Assembly: GCA_002351955.1 (NCBI GenBank)
Contig: DEHO01000034.1
Location: forward strand, 146,186 to 156,712
Reading direction: 5' to 3'
DNA from: Flavobacteriales bacterium UBA2798
GTDB taxonomy: Bacteria > Bacteroidota > Bacteroidia > Flavobacteriales_D > UBA2798
Length of the DNA stretch: 10,527 nucleotides
Part shown: piece after piece, positions 1 through 7,080 of the stretch
How positions within the stretch are numbered: the first letter of the stretch is position 1
Layout: the number at the start of each line of letters is the position of its first letter
The notes under the pieces: model-generated
Told to the model about the DNA's origin: nothing
Databases searched by the model: none
The model's input: the letters and a program-made list of their open reading frames with translations, nothing else
Program-made: the position numbers and the translations under genes

Positions 1-147
1 GGAAAGACACGTCTTGCACATACCCTCAATGGATCTGCATTAGCATTGCCACGTATTGTTGCTGCTCTCCTTGAAAATAATCAAAGCGCGGAAGGAATTC
101 GTATTCCGGAAGTACTTGTTCCATACACAGGTTTTGATAAGATTTGA
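1..147 (+). CDS. serS: Seryl-tRNA synthetase, C-terminal end (partial)
   Basis: Only the last 48 codons lie in the window, read in frame 1 from the left edge to the TGA at 145-147. The enzyme charges tRNA-Ser with serine in the cytoplasm. The visible segment contains class II synthetase motif 3, seen as NGSALALPRIVAALLENNQ (about residues 10-28 of the fragment), whose arginine contacts ATP in the family. It is followed by the typical SerRS ending IPEVLVPYTGFDKI. The next gene starts 25 nt downstream on the same strand, so serS probably leads a serS-lipoprotein-TPR operon. The gene is cut by the window edge, not broken. The identification is firm because motif 3 and the C-terminal IPEVL.PY pattern occur together. 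Confidence 0.95.
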   Translation, partial: GKTRLAHTLNGSALALPRIVAALLENNQSAEGIRIPEVLVPYTGFDKI

Positions 148-172
148 TTTTAACGGTCAAAATGAAAAGCAT

Positions 173-715
173 ATGAAATACAGAATAGTTCCTTTCCTTA
201 TCTTCATTTTATTCACTGCTTTTTTTAGTTCCTGTGGAGGCCCTGATTTTTCCACGGAGATTCGCAGTATTGATAGTTTACGAGTTGAAATAGATCGGAT
301 CGAAAAAGAGCTTGGAACCTTGGATTCCGCGATACTGGATACCATCAGTATGCATGCCAGTAACAATGTGAATATTCTTAAGAAAGTGTACGATACAGAT
401 ACCATTGATATGGTTCGTGCCCGGAAAATTACTACCTATAAATCATTGCGTAGAGTTAACCTCCGTGCAAATAAACAGCGTGCCGAGCTTTGGGCAGAAA
501 TTCATCTGTCCGTGAAACAGCTTGAGAATTTAAAAAAGTCGCTGGAACATGGTGATTTTGAATTGGAAGAGGGAAGGAAATACTTCCAGGAAGAAAAACT
601 GGCAACCCGGGCCCTTTTCTCTGCGTATGATGCCTATAAGGGTAGCTACGAAAGTACCCGACAATTATACGATTCTCTTAATCCCTACGTTTTAGAAGTA
701 ATTCGAGGACAATAA
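173..715 (+). CDS. Putative coiled-coil lipoprotein of unknown function
   Basis: This 180-residue protein starts with a lipoprotein-type signal: K2 and R4, a hydrophobic stretch at residues 5-18, then FFSSC with the candidate lipidated cysteine at C21. The mature part is hydrophilic, largely helical and rich in Glu, Lys, Leu and Ser. Heptad-like stretches at about 28-55 and 95-140 suggest coiled coils, and I recognise no catalytic motif. I chose the ATG at 173 because it places the signal peptide at the N terminus. The open frame extends upstream to 56, but that would overlap serS and bury the signal peptide. The start lies 25 nt after serS, and the stop is 8 nt before the TPR gene, so the three are probably co-transcribed. 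It is probably anchored in the inner or outer membrane facing the periplasm. The family is not recognised, and a structural partner role with the downstream TPR protein is only inference. Confidence 0.8.
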   Translation: MKYRIVPFLIFILFTAFFSSCGGPDFSTEIRSIDSLRVEIDRIEKELGTLDSAILDTISMHASNNVNILKKVYDTDTIDMVRARKITTYKSLRRVNLRANKQRAELWAEIHLSVKQLENLKKSLEHGDFELEEGRKYFQEEKLATRALFSAYDAYKGSYESTRQLYDSLNPYVLEVIRGQ

Positions 716-723
716 ACTCATAA

Positions 724-2538
724 ATGCGACTGATTGTATTTCTTTTCCTGCTACTACCTTTTTTTGCTTCTTCGCAGGGAAGTGATCAGCAATTGGCTGT
801 GCAGTATTTTCAAGCGGGCGAATTTGATAAGGCAGCGCTTTATTACGAAAAGCTGTATAACAAAAACCAGAGCGATTATTTTTACAATTATTATCTGAAG
901 TGCCTGCTTGAATTAAAAGAATTCAAAGAAGCAGAGAAACTGGTTAAAAAGCAGCAGAAAAAGAATCAGGGAAATTTGAAGTATTTCGTTGATCTGGGTG
1001 ATGTTTACAAACAACAGGGAGATGTCGCAAAAGCAAAAAAGGAATATGATAATGCGATAAAAGATCTAACAGGCGATGTTCAGCAAGTACGTAATCTGGC
1101 ACTTTCATTCAGAGATAAAGGTGAATTGGATTATGCTTTGAAGGTATATGAGAAAGGAGAGAAGTTAAATGGAGGCGCCGTAAAATTCAGAGCCGACAAG
1201 GCAGAAATTTACAATCTGAAAGGTGAGACTCAGCTCATGATTGAAGAATATCTTGCTATGCTGGAAGATAATCCGCGTGACCTTGATCGTGTTGAGAATA
1301 TTCTCACGTTTGCGGTTAACATGGATGACCCCAATAACGCAAGGGTAGAGTTGTTGCGCACTGAAATACTTAAACGTGTTCAGAAGAATCCTGATAATGT
1401 TGCTTATAATGAATTGCTCATTTGGTTTTTTCAGCAAAAAGGAGATTTAAATGCAGCTTTCAACCAGGTAAAAGCATTAGATAAACGTCGTAAAGAAGAC
1501 GGACTGCGCGTTTTGAGTTTCGGAGCGGTTTGTGCCAATAACCAACAATATGATCTTGCAGCTCGTGCATTTGAATATGTAATCACCGAAAAAGGAAAAA
1601 ACGGAAATTATTATATCGATGCGCGTATACAAATGGTGGAAGTGTTGTCATATAAAATTCTCAATCAAGGTATTTATGAGCAGAATGATCTTACCACATT
1701 GGAGCGTTTGTACAACGAATCGATAACAGAACTTGGGAGAAATTCTGGAACTGTTGGATTGATGCGAGGATATGCTAAGTTGAAGGCGTTTTATATGCAA
1801 GATCCAAAGGGCGGTACGGAAATTCTTTTTGAAGCACTTCAAATGCCAGGGATACGTCCCAATATTGAGGCTGAAATGAAACTCGAACTTGCCGATATTG
1901 CACTTATGCGCGGATTGATTTGGGACGCTTCGTTACTCTATTCACAGGTAGAAAAAGCATTTAAACACGAACCAATAGGTCACGAAGCAAAGTTGCGAAA
2001 CGCACGAATTTCATTTTACACCGGAGATTTTGGTTGGGCACAGGGGCAGCTTGATGTTCTCAAGGCATCTACATCTAAACTCATCAGCAACGACGCAATG
2101 CAATTGTCTTTATTGATCACCGATAATCTGGGGGTTGATTCAATTCCTGAAGCATTGTTACTCTATGCGGAGGCTGATTTATTGGTTTTCCAGAACCGTC
2201 TTGCAGAAGCTGAACTGAAACTTGATACGCTGAATAAACAATACACCTGGCACGGACTTTCAGATGAATCTGTTTACCTGCGTTATAAAATTGCAATGAA
2301 ACGCAGAGATTATACAACTGCAGTATCCCATTTGCAAAACATAATTGAAAATTACGGAAGTGATATTTTAGGGGATGACGCAACGTTTAAACTTGCGGAA
2401 TTGTATCAGTTTCAATTTAATGATTCGGAAAAGGCGTCTGAACTTTACAAAAAGCTGATGTTTGAATACCCCGGTAGCTTATATGTGGTGGAAGCACGTA
2501 AACGGTTCCGGATTTTAAGGGGTGAAAAGATCAATTGA
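724..2538 (+). CDS. Secreted tetratricopeptide-repeat protein
   Basis: This 604-residue protein has a classical signal peptide: MRLIVFLFLLLPFFASSQ, with probable cleavage after Q18, an ending common in Bacteroidetes. No lipobox cysteine is present, so the mature protein is probably periplasmic or surface-associated. The rest is helical-repeat protein. TPR-like units are visible at about 22-50, 86-115 (LGDVYKQQGDVAKAKKEYDN), 120-150, 156-185, 226-252, 262-290 and 553-586 (LAELYQFQFNDSEKASELYK, then YPGS). The middle region, about 300-500, is more diverged but still looks helical. The final repeat and its EYPGS ending resemble TPR_6/BamD-YbgF-type repeats, but nothing supports assigning it to the BAM complex. 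TPR proteins are usually scaffolds for protein-protein contacts. It follows the lipoprotein gene by 8 nt and is probably in the serS operon. It ends 3 nt from the oppositely oriented glycosyltransferase gene, with no terminator visible between them. Confidence 0.9.
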   Translation: MRLIVFLFLLLPFFASSQGSDQQLAVQYFQAGEFDKAALYYEKLYNKNQSDYFYNYYLKCLLELKEFKEAEKLVKKQQKKNQGNLKYFVDLGDVYKQQGDVAKAKKEYDNAIKDLTGDVQQVRNLALSFRDKGELDYALKVYEKGEKLNGGAVKFRADKAEIYNLKGETQLMIEEYLAMLEDNPRDLDRVENILTFAVNMDDPNNARVELLRTEILKRVQKNPDNVAYNELLIWFFQQKGDLNAAFNQVKALDKRRKEDGLRVLSFGAVCANNQQYDLAARAFEYVITEKGKNGNYYIDARIQMVEVLSYKILNQGIYEQNDLTTLERLYNESITELGRNSGTVGLMRGYAKLKAFYMQDPKGGTEILFEALQMPGIRPNIEAEMKLELADIALMRGLIWDASLLYSQVEKAFKHEPIGHEAKLRNARISFYTGDFGWAQGQLDVLKASTSKLISNDAMQLSLLITDNLGVDSIPEALLLYAEADLLVFQNRLAEAELKLDTLNKQYTWHGLSDESVYLRYKIAMKRRDYTTAVSHLQNIIENYGSDILGDDATFKLAELYQFQFNDSEKASELYKKLMFEYPGSLYVVEARKRFRILRGEKIN

Positions 2539-2541
2539 TCC

Positions 2542-3786
2542 TTATTCATTTTTCTGTCGCTTTACCAATCCTGGCAAATATCCGTTTTCTCTTCCGGTAA
2601 TGGCATTGTAATTAGTGTTTTGAGCTTGCGGAACACCATTAAGGATTTGCTCGAATGCATGTATTGCTTTTTCAAGATCAATTTTTTGCATACAAATGTT
2701 ATTGCCTTTGCAGGGCGGAACTAAAAATTCATGTACACAGGGACTGCAATAAACCGACTCGTACAAAGCGATGGAATTAGGGAATGTACCGTATTGAAGT
2801 GGAGAGCATGGACCAAACAATGCGAGTGTTGGGGTTGAAGTAGAATAGGCAATATGCATGGGACCCGTATCATTGGTAATCATCATTTGAGAATGCTTTA
2901 TTAGCGCAATTAATTCATCAATGTTTGTTTTACCGGCAAGATTAATGATTCGGAAGTTTTCCGGAATTCGTTTCATAAGTTCAGCAACGTGTGCTTTTTC
3001 ATTGCTGGCTCCTATCAGGTAAATGGTGAATGTATGATTGTTGAGAATATAATTGATCAATCCTGCAAAACGATCCAATGGCCATTTGCGTTCTTCACGC
3101 AGATCGGAAGCGTTGCAATTGATTACAATATGATTTTTTGAATGAATCGATGACGTAATAATTTCAGGTCTCAGTCTGGATGTTTCTTCACAAAGATTAT
3201 GTAATTCCGAATTCTCATTTTTTAGTGGAAGAATCCGAGCCATTTGCAGATAGGTCTCTCGAATGGGCATGTTAACATTATAAAACATCATATGGGTATA
3301 TAGCCCCAATCGGTATTGATCAGACCGAAGATAAAAACCAACACGATTTCTGGCACACGACATCGCTGTTATTGCGCTGCTGAAATTGGAATAGATTTCC
3401 AGATCGAAATATAAACCGATCCTTTTGCGAATCAGTTTTGCAATTAGTGAAGGAGCCCCAAAAAGAAGTGCGAAAAAAGAACTGTCGTTGAGGGTTATGA
3501 TTTCATCAACTTGTGGAATCAGTTCAAGTAATCGTTTGTTTCCGGACGTTGTTATAAAAATAATTTTTGCATTCGGATAATTTTTCCGAAGTGTTAGGAT
3601 CAGCGGTGTGCTCTGGATAATAGAACCCATCCCCTTGAATTTGCAGATAGCAATGGCTTTAAAATTACGATCGAGTTTGTGGGATGGCCGTAGAAAAAAT
3701 CCGGTTAACCGAACAAGTATGTTCAAGAGCCGATTAAAGATTCCTACAACGAATTTATCGATCCATATGGCCGTATTTAATTTCAT
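2542..3786 (-). CDS. Glycosyltransferase family 9 (heptosyltransferase-like) protein
   Basis: This 414-residue protein resembles ADP-heptose:LPS heptosyltransferases (GT9, GT-B fold), which transfer sugars to lipid A-core or other surface glycans at the cytoplasmic face of the inner membrane. The N-terminal half has the acceptor-domain signature KGMGSIIQSTP at about residues 51-61. The C-terminal half has NCNASDLREERKWPLDRFAG near 223-242 and the donor-site motif TNDTGPMHIA near 304-313. A cysteine-rich stretch follows (YCSPC, then PPCKGNNICM, about 346-366), as seen in many GT9 members. The start is the ATG at 3786, which overlaps the TGA of the upstream membrane-protein gene by 4 nt and suggests translational coupling. 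An in-frame TTG at 3801 is possible but less likely. The donor sugar cannot be stated: GT9 enzymes outside enterobacteria are not always heptosyltransferases, so I give no waa symbol. Confidence 0.92.
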   Translation of the reverse strand: MKLNTAIWIDKFVVGIFNRLLNILVRLTGFFLRPSHKLDRNFKAIAICKFKGMGSIIQSTPLILTLRKNYPNAKIIFITTSGNKRLLELIPQVDEIITLNDSSFFALLFGAPSLIAKLIRKRIGLYFDLEIYSNFSSAITAMSCARNRVGFYLRSDQYRLGLYTHMMFYNVNMPIRETYLQMARILPLKNENSELHNLCEETSRLRPEIITSSIHSKNHIVINCNASDLREERKWPLDRFAGLINYILNNHTFTIYLIGASNEKAHVAELMKRIPENFRIINLAGKTNIDELIALIKHSQMMITNDTGPMHIAYSTSTPTLALFGPCSPLQYGTFPNSIALYESVYCSPCVHEFLVPPCKGNNICMQKIDLEKAIHAFEQILNGVPQAQNTNYNAITGRENGYLPGLVKRQKNE

Positions 3787-6539
3787 GGGCAATCGTCGCA
3801 AATTTTTTCTTTAAGAACTCCAATCCTCAATTCTATTTCAGGAAGTTTCTGCACAATTATTGTGTCAAATCCATTTAATCTGCATTGGAACTGGGCATAT
3901 ATTGGTAGGGAATAATAATTCTCACCTGGTGGCACCGTCATATTAAATGTTCCTGTCAGCGTTCCCTTTTTAGTGCATCTAAACGAAATGCGCTCATTTT
4001 TTGAAAGTTTGTTGTTTATTATTCCTGTCAGGTAATAGATCTCATTCCTTTTAAAGTAATTATAGTTCCCAAAGGAAACAGTATCTATGAAATTCCCACT
4101 TAAATAGATTTTAGCATTTTCAATTAGATTAAGGGTTTTTAAATGTTCCTTATAGCGGTAAACAGGACTTAGGCCCAAATCCCATTCTTCTGGGGGAATT
4201 GCATTGATATTGGCAGCATGAAGCGGTCCTCTGCCAATAATATCTTTTCTGATCCAAATAAAATAACCTCCAATAACTTCATAAGGAAGGTAGTGGTCAA
4301 AAACATATTCTCTTATTATTGCATATCGCAGTTGATTTGGAATGTGGTCAATATCGTCAAACCATTTTCTTGGGTAGGAGGAATAAACAACAAAGGGAAT
4401 GTCATAATTTTTCAATTCATTGATATAATGTCTTTGCATTTTGAAAGTCATTACATTCTGCAAACCCTGATTGAAATAAGAAGGTACAGGTCGCTGCAAA
4501 AAGTAATAGAGCATTGGTTGATTGGAGAGGTCAATAAAGGTTGTTGAGGCAGGAAAATGATGGTCGATAAATGCTTTTAGTGTATTTATTTCAGTAATAC
4601 AAGGGGCATTTTGAAAACCGACCCTCGAAATTTTCTTCATTCCATTGGGGTAATTTTCTTTTTCAATTGCTGCATCCCATTTGGAAAGAAGATTTTTTTC
4701 GCCGTTACGCATAGGGAAAGAAAATCCAATGGACAACAATGTTATCCCGGAAAGCGCAAATGAAGTTTTCCAATTATACTCCCTGAGCAGTGCAATAAAA
4801 AGGATAAGAAATCCAAAAGAAGTAATGAAAGTATCGTTTCCTTCAAGAAGTGAATGCCTTACAATACCTCTCTGAATATTAAAAAAATAGGCTATGCAAA
4901 GAAATAACAAAACGAAATCTATATGGATTTCTTTATGCCTTAGAATTTTGGTAATGGATCGAAGTGCAACAATCAAAATAATAAACGGCAGAAGGAAATA
5001 ATGGAAAAAGAAAATGTGATTATAATTCAGGGCGAGATCCGGAAGTGCATGTGCCTGGTTCGCTGATATGTATTGCAATGCCTGTCCAAGGTTTACTTTG
5101 GTAGTTGATGACAAAAGTAAAAATGTGATTATAGAAATTACTATTAAAAAGCCTCCTGTAATCAGGATTATTTTCATGTTTTGCAGCACTCCTTTTCTTA
5201 TCCAGATCAGGATAGTTGTTGCAAACATGGCAACAGCGTTTGCAATTCCCAAATCAAGTCGCCAAACGATTAGGAATAAACTCCATGTAAGTGTGCACAA
5301 TAGTAACCGGATGTTGAATTCTTGCCTTAATCTCAAAACAATCAATACGGAAAATAAAAGCAGAGAATAAGAAATCGGGAAAATTGTATCGGTAAGTGGA
5401 AATAACAGTGTTATGAACAGTGAGTGAATTCTATTTCCGGTTATTGTAAAGAGTACAATGTAGAATAAAAAACAGTAAACCATTTCACCAAACATGTTGT
5501 AGGTCATAAAACCCAAGCCATGCTCATAGCCATGAAGGGAATAATAAATCCAGCCTGGAATTTGTTCAGACAACAAATGAGAACTGAAAAACTGACTGAA
5601 TGAAGATTCTCCAAATTCATAGCCGCGCATCATTGCATTTGCGGGATTGGCCAATTCGAAGGGGTCACAATAATACGCGTAACTGTCCAAATACAGGGCA
5701 GGTAACACAACGCTTGCCAATAAAAAATAGGGAATAAGATTTCTGATGTGACTTGTACTTTTTAAAAAGGATCGTTTAAAAAGATAAAAGGGCAGGGTGC
5801 TCAACATCCAAATCCAGGGAAAGAGTAGGATTGGGTTCTTAATAAATAAACCTCTTGCGTTTGTGATATGCCAGATTTCGCGACTGAAAGTCCAGACAGG
5901 AGCTATCAGAATTATCGGAAAAAAAAGTCTGAACATTTCCGGGAGTCCGTATGACTTTAGAACAGTGAACCGATTAACGCCAAAGAATATCAGAAGAACA
6001 ATCAGAAAAGTGCCTTCAGTATTAATGAGCTTTAGTTGCTGACTGTCATCAATTGCATTTAATCCATATGCAAGGCTAAACCCTGCTGCAAGTAACACTA
6101 ACAACTCATCTTCTCTTCTTATTGTTTTATGCGGAAAGAATGCGAGTAGCACACACAAAACCCAAATGCTTTCCGTAAAAGGTAAAATGCTTGATTGAGG
6201 ATTCCCAAAGAATGCGAAAAGCTGCAAAACAAAAATCCAGGAACCGATCAATATTGCCAGCCGGAATGCGTTTTTCCCTTTTAGAGCAAATAGATGATTG
6301 AATAAGAGAGAAGTCCCGGTAACAATAATCAACGATGAAAGCGTGCATAAAAACAAAAGGTCGAATCTCGAAGCAATTCTACTATTTTGCCAGGTGGCGA
6401 TGTCCTCATTCCATTCAGGCGCTATAGCAAATTGAAAATTTGTTTGGCCTACAATCCATTCCAATACATGAACGATCAGGAAAAGCGAAATTCCTAAAGA
6501 AGAAATGTTGGGTTGGATCAGCCTGAGAATCTGCTTCAT
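3783..6539 (-). CDS. Large polytopic membrane protein, probable GT-C-type glycosyltransferase
   Basis: This 918-residue protein has roughly 16-18 hydrophobic segments between residues 14 and 608, then a soluble C-terminal part (about 610-918) that topology suggests faces the periplasm. Three features recall GT-C glycosyltransferases, which use polyprenyl-phosphate sugars. These are an acidic loop after a membrane helix (DSYAYYCDPFELANPANAMM, 285-304), the following FFSSHLLSEQIPGW (317-330), and the post-membrane segment FIDLSNQPMLYYFLQRPVPS (668-687). I see no diagnostic motif that fixes a named family. The last 120 residues look beta-rich and may be an extra domain, and the protein ends in CDDCP. 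The ATG at 6539 is preceded by an in-frame TAG three codons upstream, so the start is well bounded. The 3' end overlaps the GT9 gene by 4 nt, so the two probably work in one glycan pathway. It could instead be a non-catalytic polysaccharide membrane protein. Confidence 0.75.
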   Translation of the reverse strand: MKQILRLIQPNISSLGISLFLIVHVLEWIVGQTNFQFAIAPEWNEDIATWQNSRIASRFDLLFLCTLSSLIIVTGTSLLFNHLFALKGKNAFRLAILIGSWIFVLQLFAFFGNPQSSILPFTESIWVLCVLLAFFPHKTIRREDELLVLLAAGFSLAYGLNAIDDSQQLKLINTEGTFLIVLLIFFGVNRFTVLKSYGLPEMFRLFFPIILIAPVWTFSREIWHITNARGLFIKNPILLFPWIWMLSTLPFYLFKRSFLKSTSHIRNLIPYFLLASVVLPALYLDSYAYYCDPFELANPANAMMRGYEFGESSFSQFFSSHLLSEQIPGWIYYSLHGYEHGLGFMTYNMFGEMVYCFLFYIVLFTITGNRIHSLFITLLFPLTDTIFPISYSLLLFSVLIVLRLRQEFNIRLLLCTLTWSLFLIVWRLDLGIANAVAMFATTILIWIRKGVLQNMKIILITGGFLIVISIITFLLLSSTTKVNLGQALQYISANQAHALPDLALNYNHIFFFHYFLLPFIILIVALRSITKILRHKEIHIDFVLLFLCIAYFFNIQRGIVRHSLLEGNDTFITSFGFLILFIALLREYNWKTSFALSGITLLSIGFSFPMRNGEKNLLSKWDAAIEKENYPNGMKKISRVGFQNAPCITEINTLKAFIDHHFPASTTFIDLSNQPMLYYFLQRPVPSYFNQGLQNVMTFKMQRHYINELKNYDIPFVVYSSYPRKWFDDIDHIPNQLRYAIIREYVFDHYLPYEVIGGYFIWIRKDIIGRGPLHAANINAIPPEEWDLGLSPVYRYKEHLKTLNLIENAKIYLSGNFIDTVSFGNYNYFKRNEIYYLTGIINNKLSKNERISFRCTKKGTLTGTFNMTVPPGENYYSLPIYAQFQCRLNGFDTIIVQKLPEIELRIGVLKEKICDDCP

Positions 6540-6754
6540 CAGCGACTAAGATACTATTTTCCTTCTCTCCACATGGCTTACACCAGACCTCCGGGGTTTT
6601 TAAAACCCCGGAGGTCTTATGGATTTGAGACAAAGCAAAGTTCGGAGGTGTTGGGGATAAAATCAATGGAAAAAAGACCAAAAATGCAGTTAAGTGAACG
6701 GTTCGGCAGCGGATTCGGGTGTTTTCTTGTTATTATTGCTGAAAATCGAGAGTG
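6540..6754. promoter_or_regulatory. Divergent intergenic spacer with presumed promoters
   Basis: This 215-nt spacer separates the - strand glycosyltransferase operon from the + strand DUF4286 gene, so promoters for both directions should lie here. I could not find a convincing Bacteroidetes-type promoter (TTTG with TAnnTTTG about 19-21 nt downstream) in either direction. TATTATTG at 6731-6738 resembles the -7 box for the + strand with one mismatch, but it lacks a clear -33 partner. The palindrome at 6585-6617 is the only strong signal. The assignment as a promoter region rests on gene orientation alone. Confidence 0.4.
6585..6617. repeat. Perfect 33-nt palindrome, probable dispersed intergenic repeat
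   Basis: The left arm AGACCTCCGGGGTTTT (6585-6600) is matched exactly by its reverse complement AAAACCCCGGAGGTCT (6602-6617) around a single T at 6601. As RNA or extruded DNA it would form a 12-bp GC-rich stem capped by an A/T-rich loop. It lies in a divergent spacer, about 45 nt upstream of the - strand membrane-protein start and about 140 nt upstream of the + strand DUF4286 start. It therefore ends neither gene and is an unlikely terminator. From memory, similar ACCTCCGnGGT...ACCnCGGAGGT palindromes recur between genes in Bacteroidetes, which suggests a REP-like element. Only one copy is present in this window. Confidence 0.85.
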
Positions 6755-7066
6755 ATGATTCTTTACAACGTTACAGTAAACATTGATGAGCAAGTCCATG
6801 AAGAATGGCTTCAATGGATGAAAGATGTTCATATTCCTGATGTAATGCGCACAGGGATGTTTATAGAGAATAAAATCTGTAAGATTCTGGCTGAGTCGGA
6901 GGGGGGCGTATCGTATTCTGTTCAGTATTTGTGCAAGGATATGCCTACATTTAAAAAATATGAATCAGATTTTGCACCTGCATTGCGGAAAGACCATTCA
7001 GACAAGTACGGCGGTAGATTCGCTGCTTTCAGGACCTTACTCGAAGTTGTTCACAAGGTGAATTAA
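6755..7066 (+). CDS. DUF4286 family protein
   Basis: This 103-residue small cytoplasmic protein matches my recall of the DUF4286 family along its length. It begins MILYNVTVNIDEQVHEEWLQ, continues with WMKDVHIPDVM (21-31) and GGVSYSVQY (50-58), and ends with APALRKDHSDKYGGRFAAFR (74-93). The pattern suggests a compact alpha/beta, ferredoxin-like fold, but the biochemical role of the family is unknown to me. I prefer the ATG at 6755. A GTG one codon earlier (6752) is possible, but family members usually begin M-I-x-Y-N-V-T. There is no signal peptide or membrane segment. The stop lies 14 nt from the stop of the convergent outer-membrane gene, with no hairpin terminator visible. In other Bacteroidetes, as I recall, DUF4286 sits close to TPR and rsmA genes, which matches its position here. 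Confidence 0.9.
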   Translation: MILYNVTVNIDEQVHEEWLQWMKDVHIPDVMRTGMFIENKICKILAESEGGVSYSVQYLCKDMPTFKKYESDFAPALRKDHSDKYGGRFAAFRTLLEVVHKVN

Positions 7067-7080
7067 TTACTGCTTGCCAA

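Noticed and set aside
56..172. Upstream extension of the lipoprotein frame to an earlier start at 56
   Set aside because: It would overlap the 3' end of serS by about 90 nt and put 39 residues ahead of a clear lipoprotein signal peptide. The ATG at 173 fits much better.
2529..2540. 12-nt palindrome GATCAATTGATC at the convergent junction of the TPR and GT9 genes, as a possible bidirectional terminator
   Set aside because: It is short and AT-rich, has no room for a loop and lacks a T-tract. Most of it lies inside the TPR coding sequence, so a chance occurrence is more likely.
6513..6665. Longer + strand open frame upstream of the 29-residue ORF
   Set aside because: It begins inside the membrane-protein gene on the opposite strand and reads through the palindrome. 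There is no domain or start-site support.
6415..6681. Open frame on the - strand running through the divergent spacer and the palindrome
   Set aside because: It overlaps the membrane-protein start in another frame, is interrupted by no recognisable domain, and part of its sequence merely translates the palindrome.
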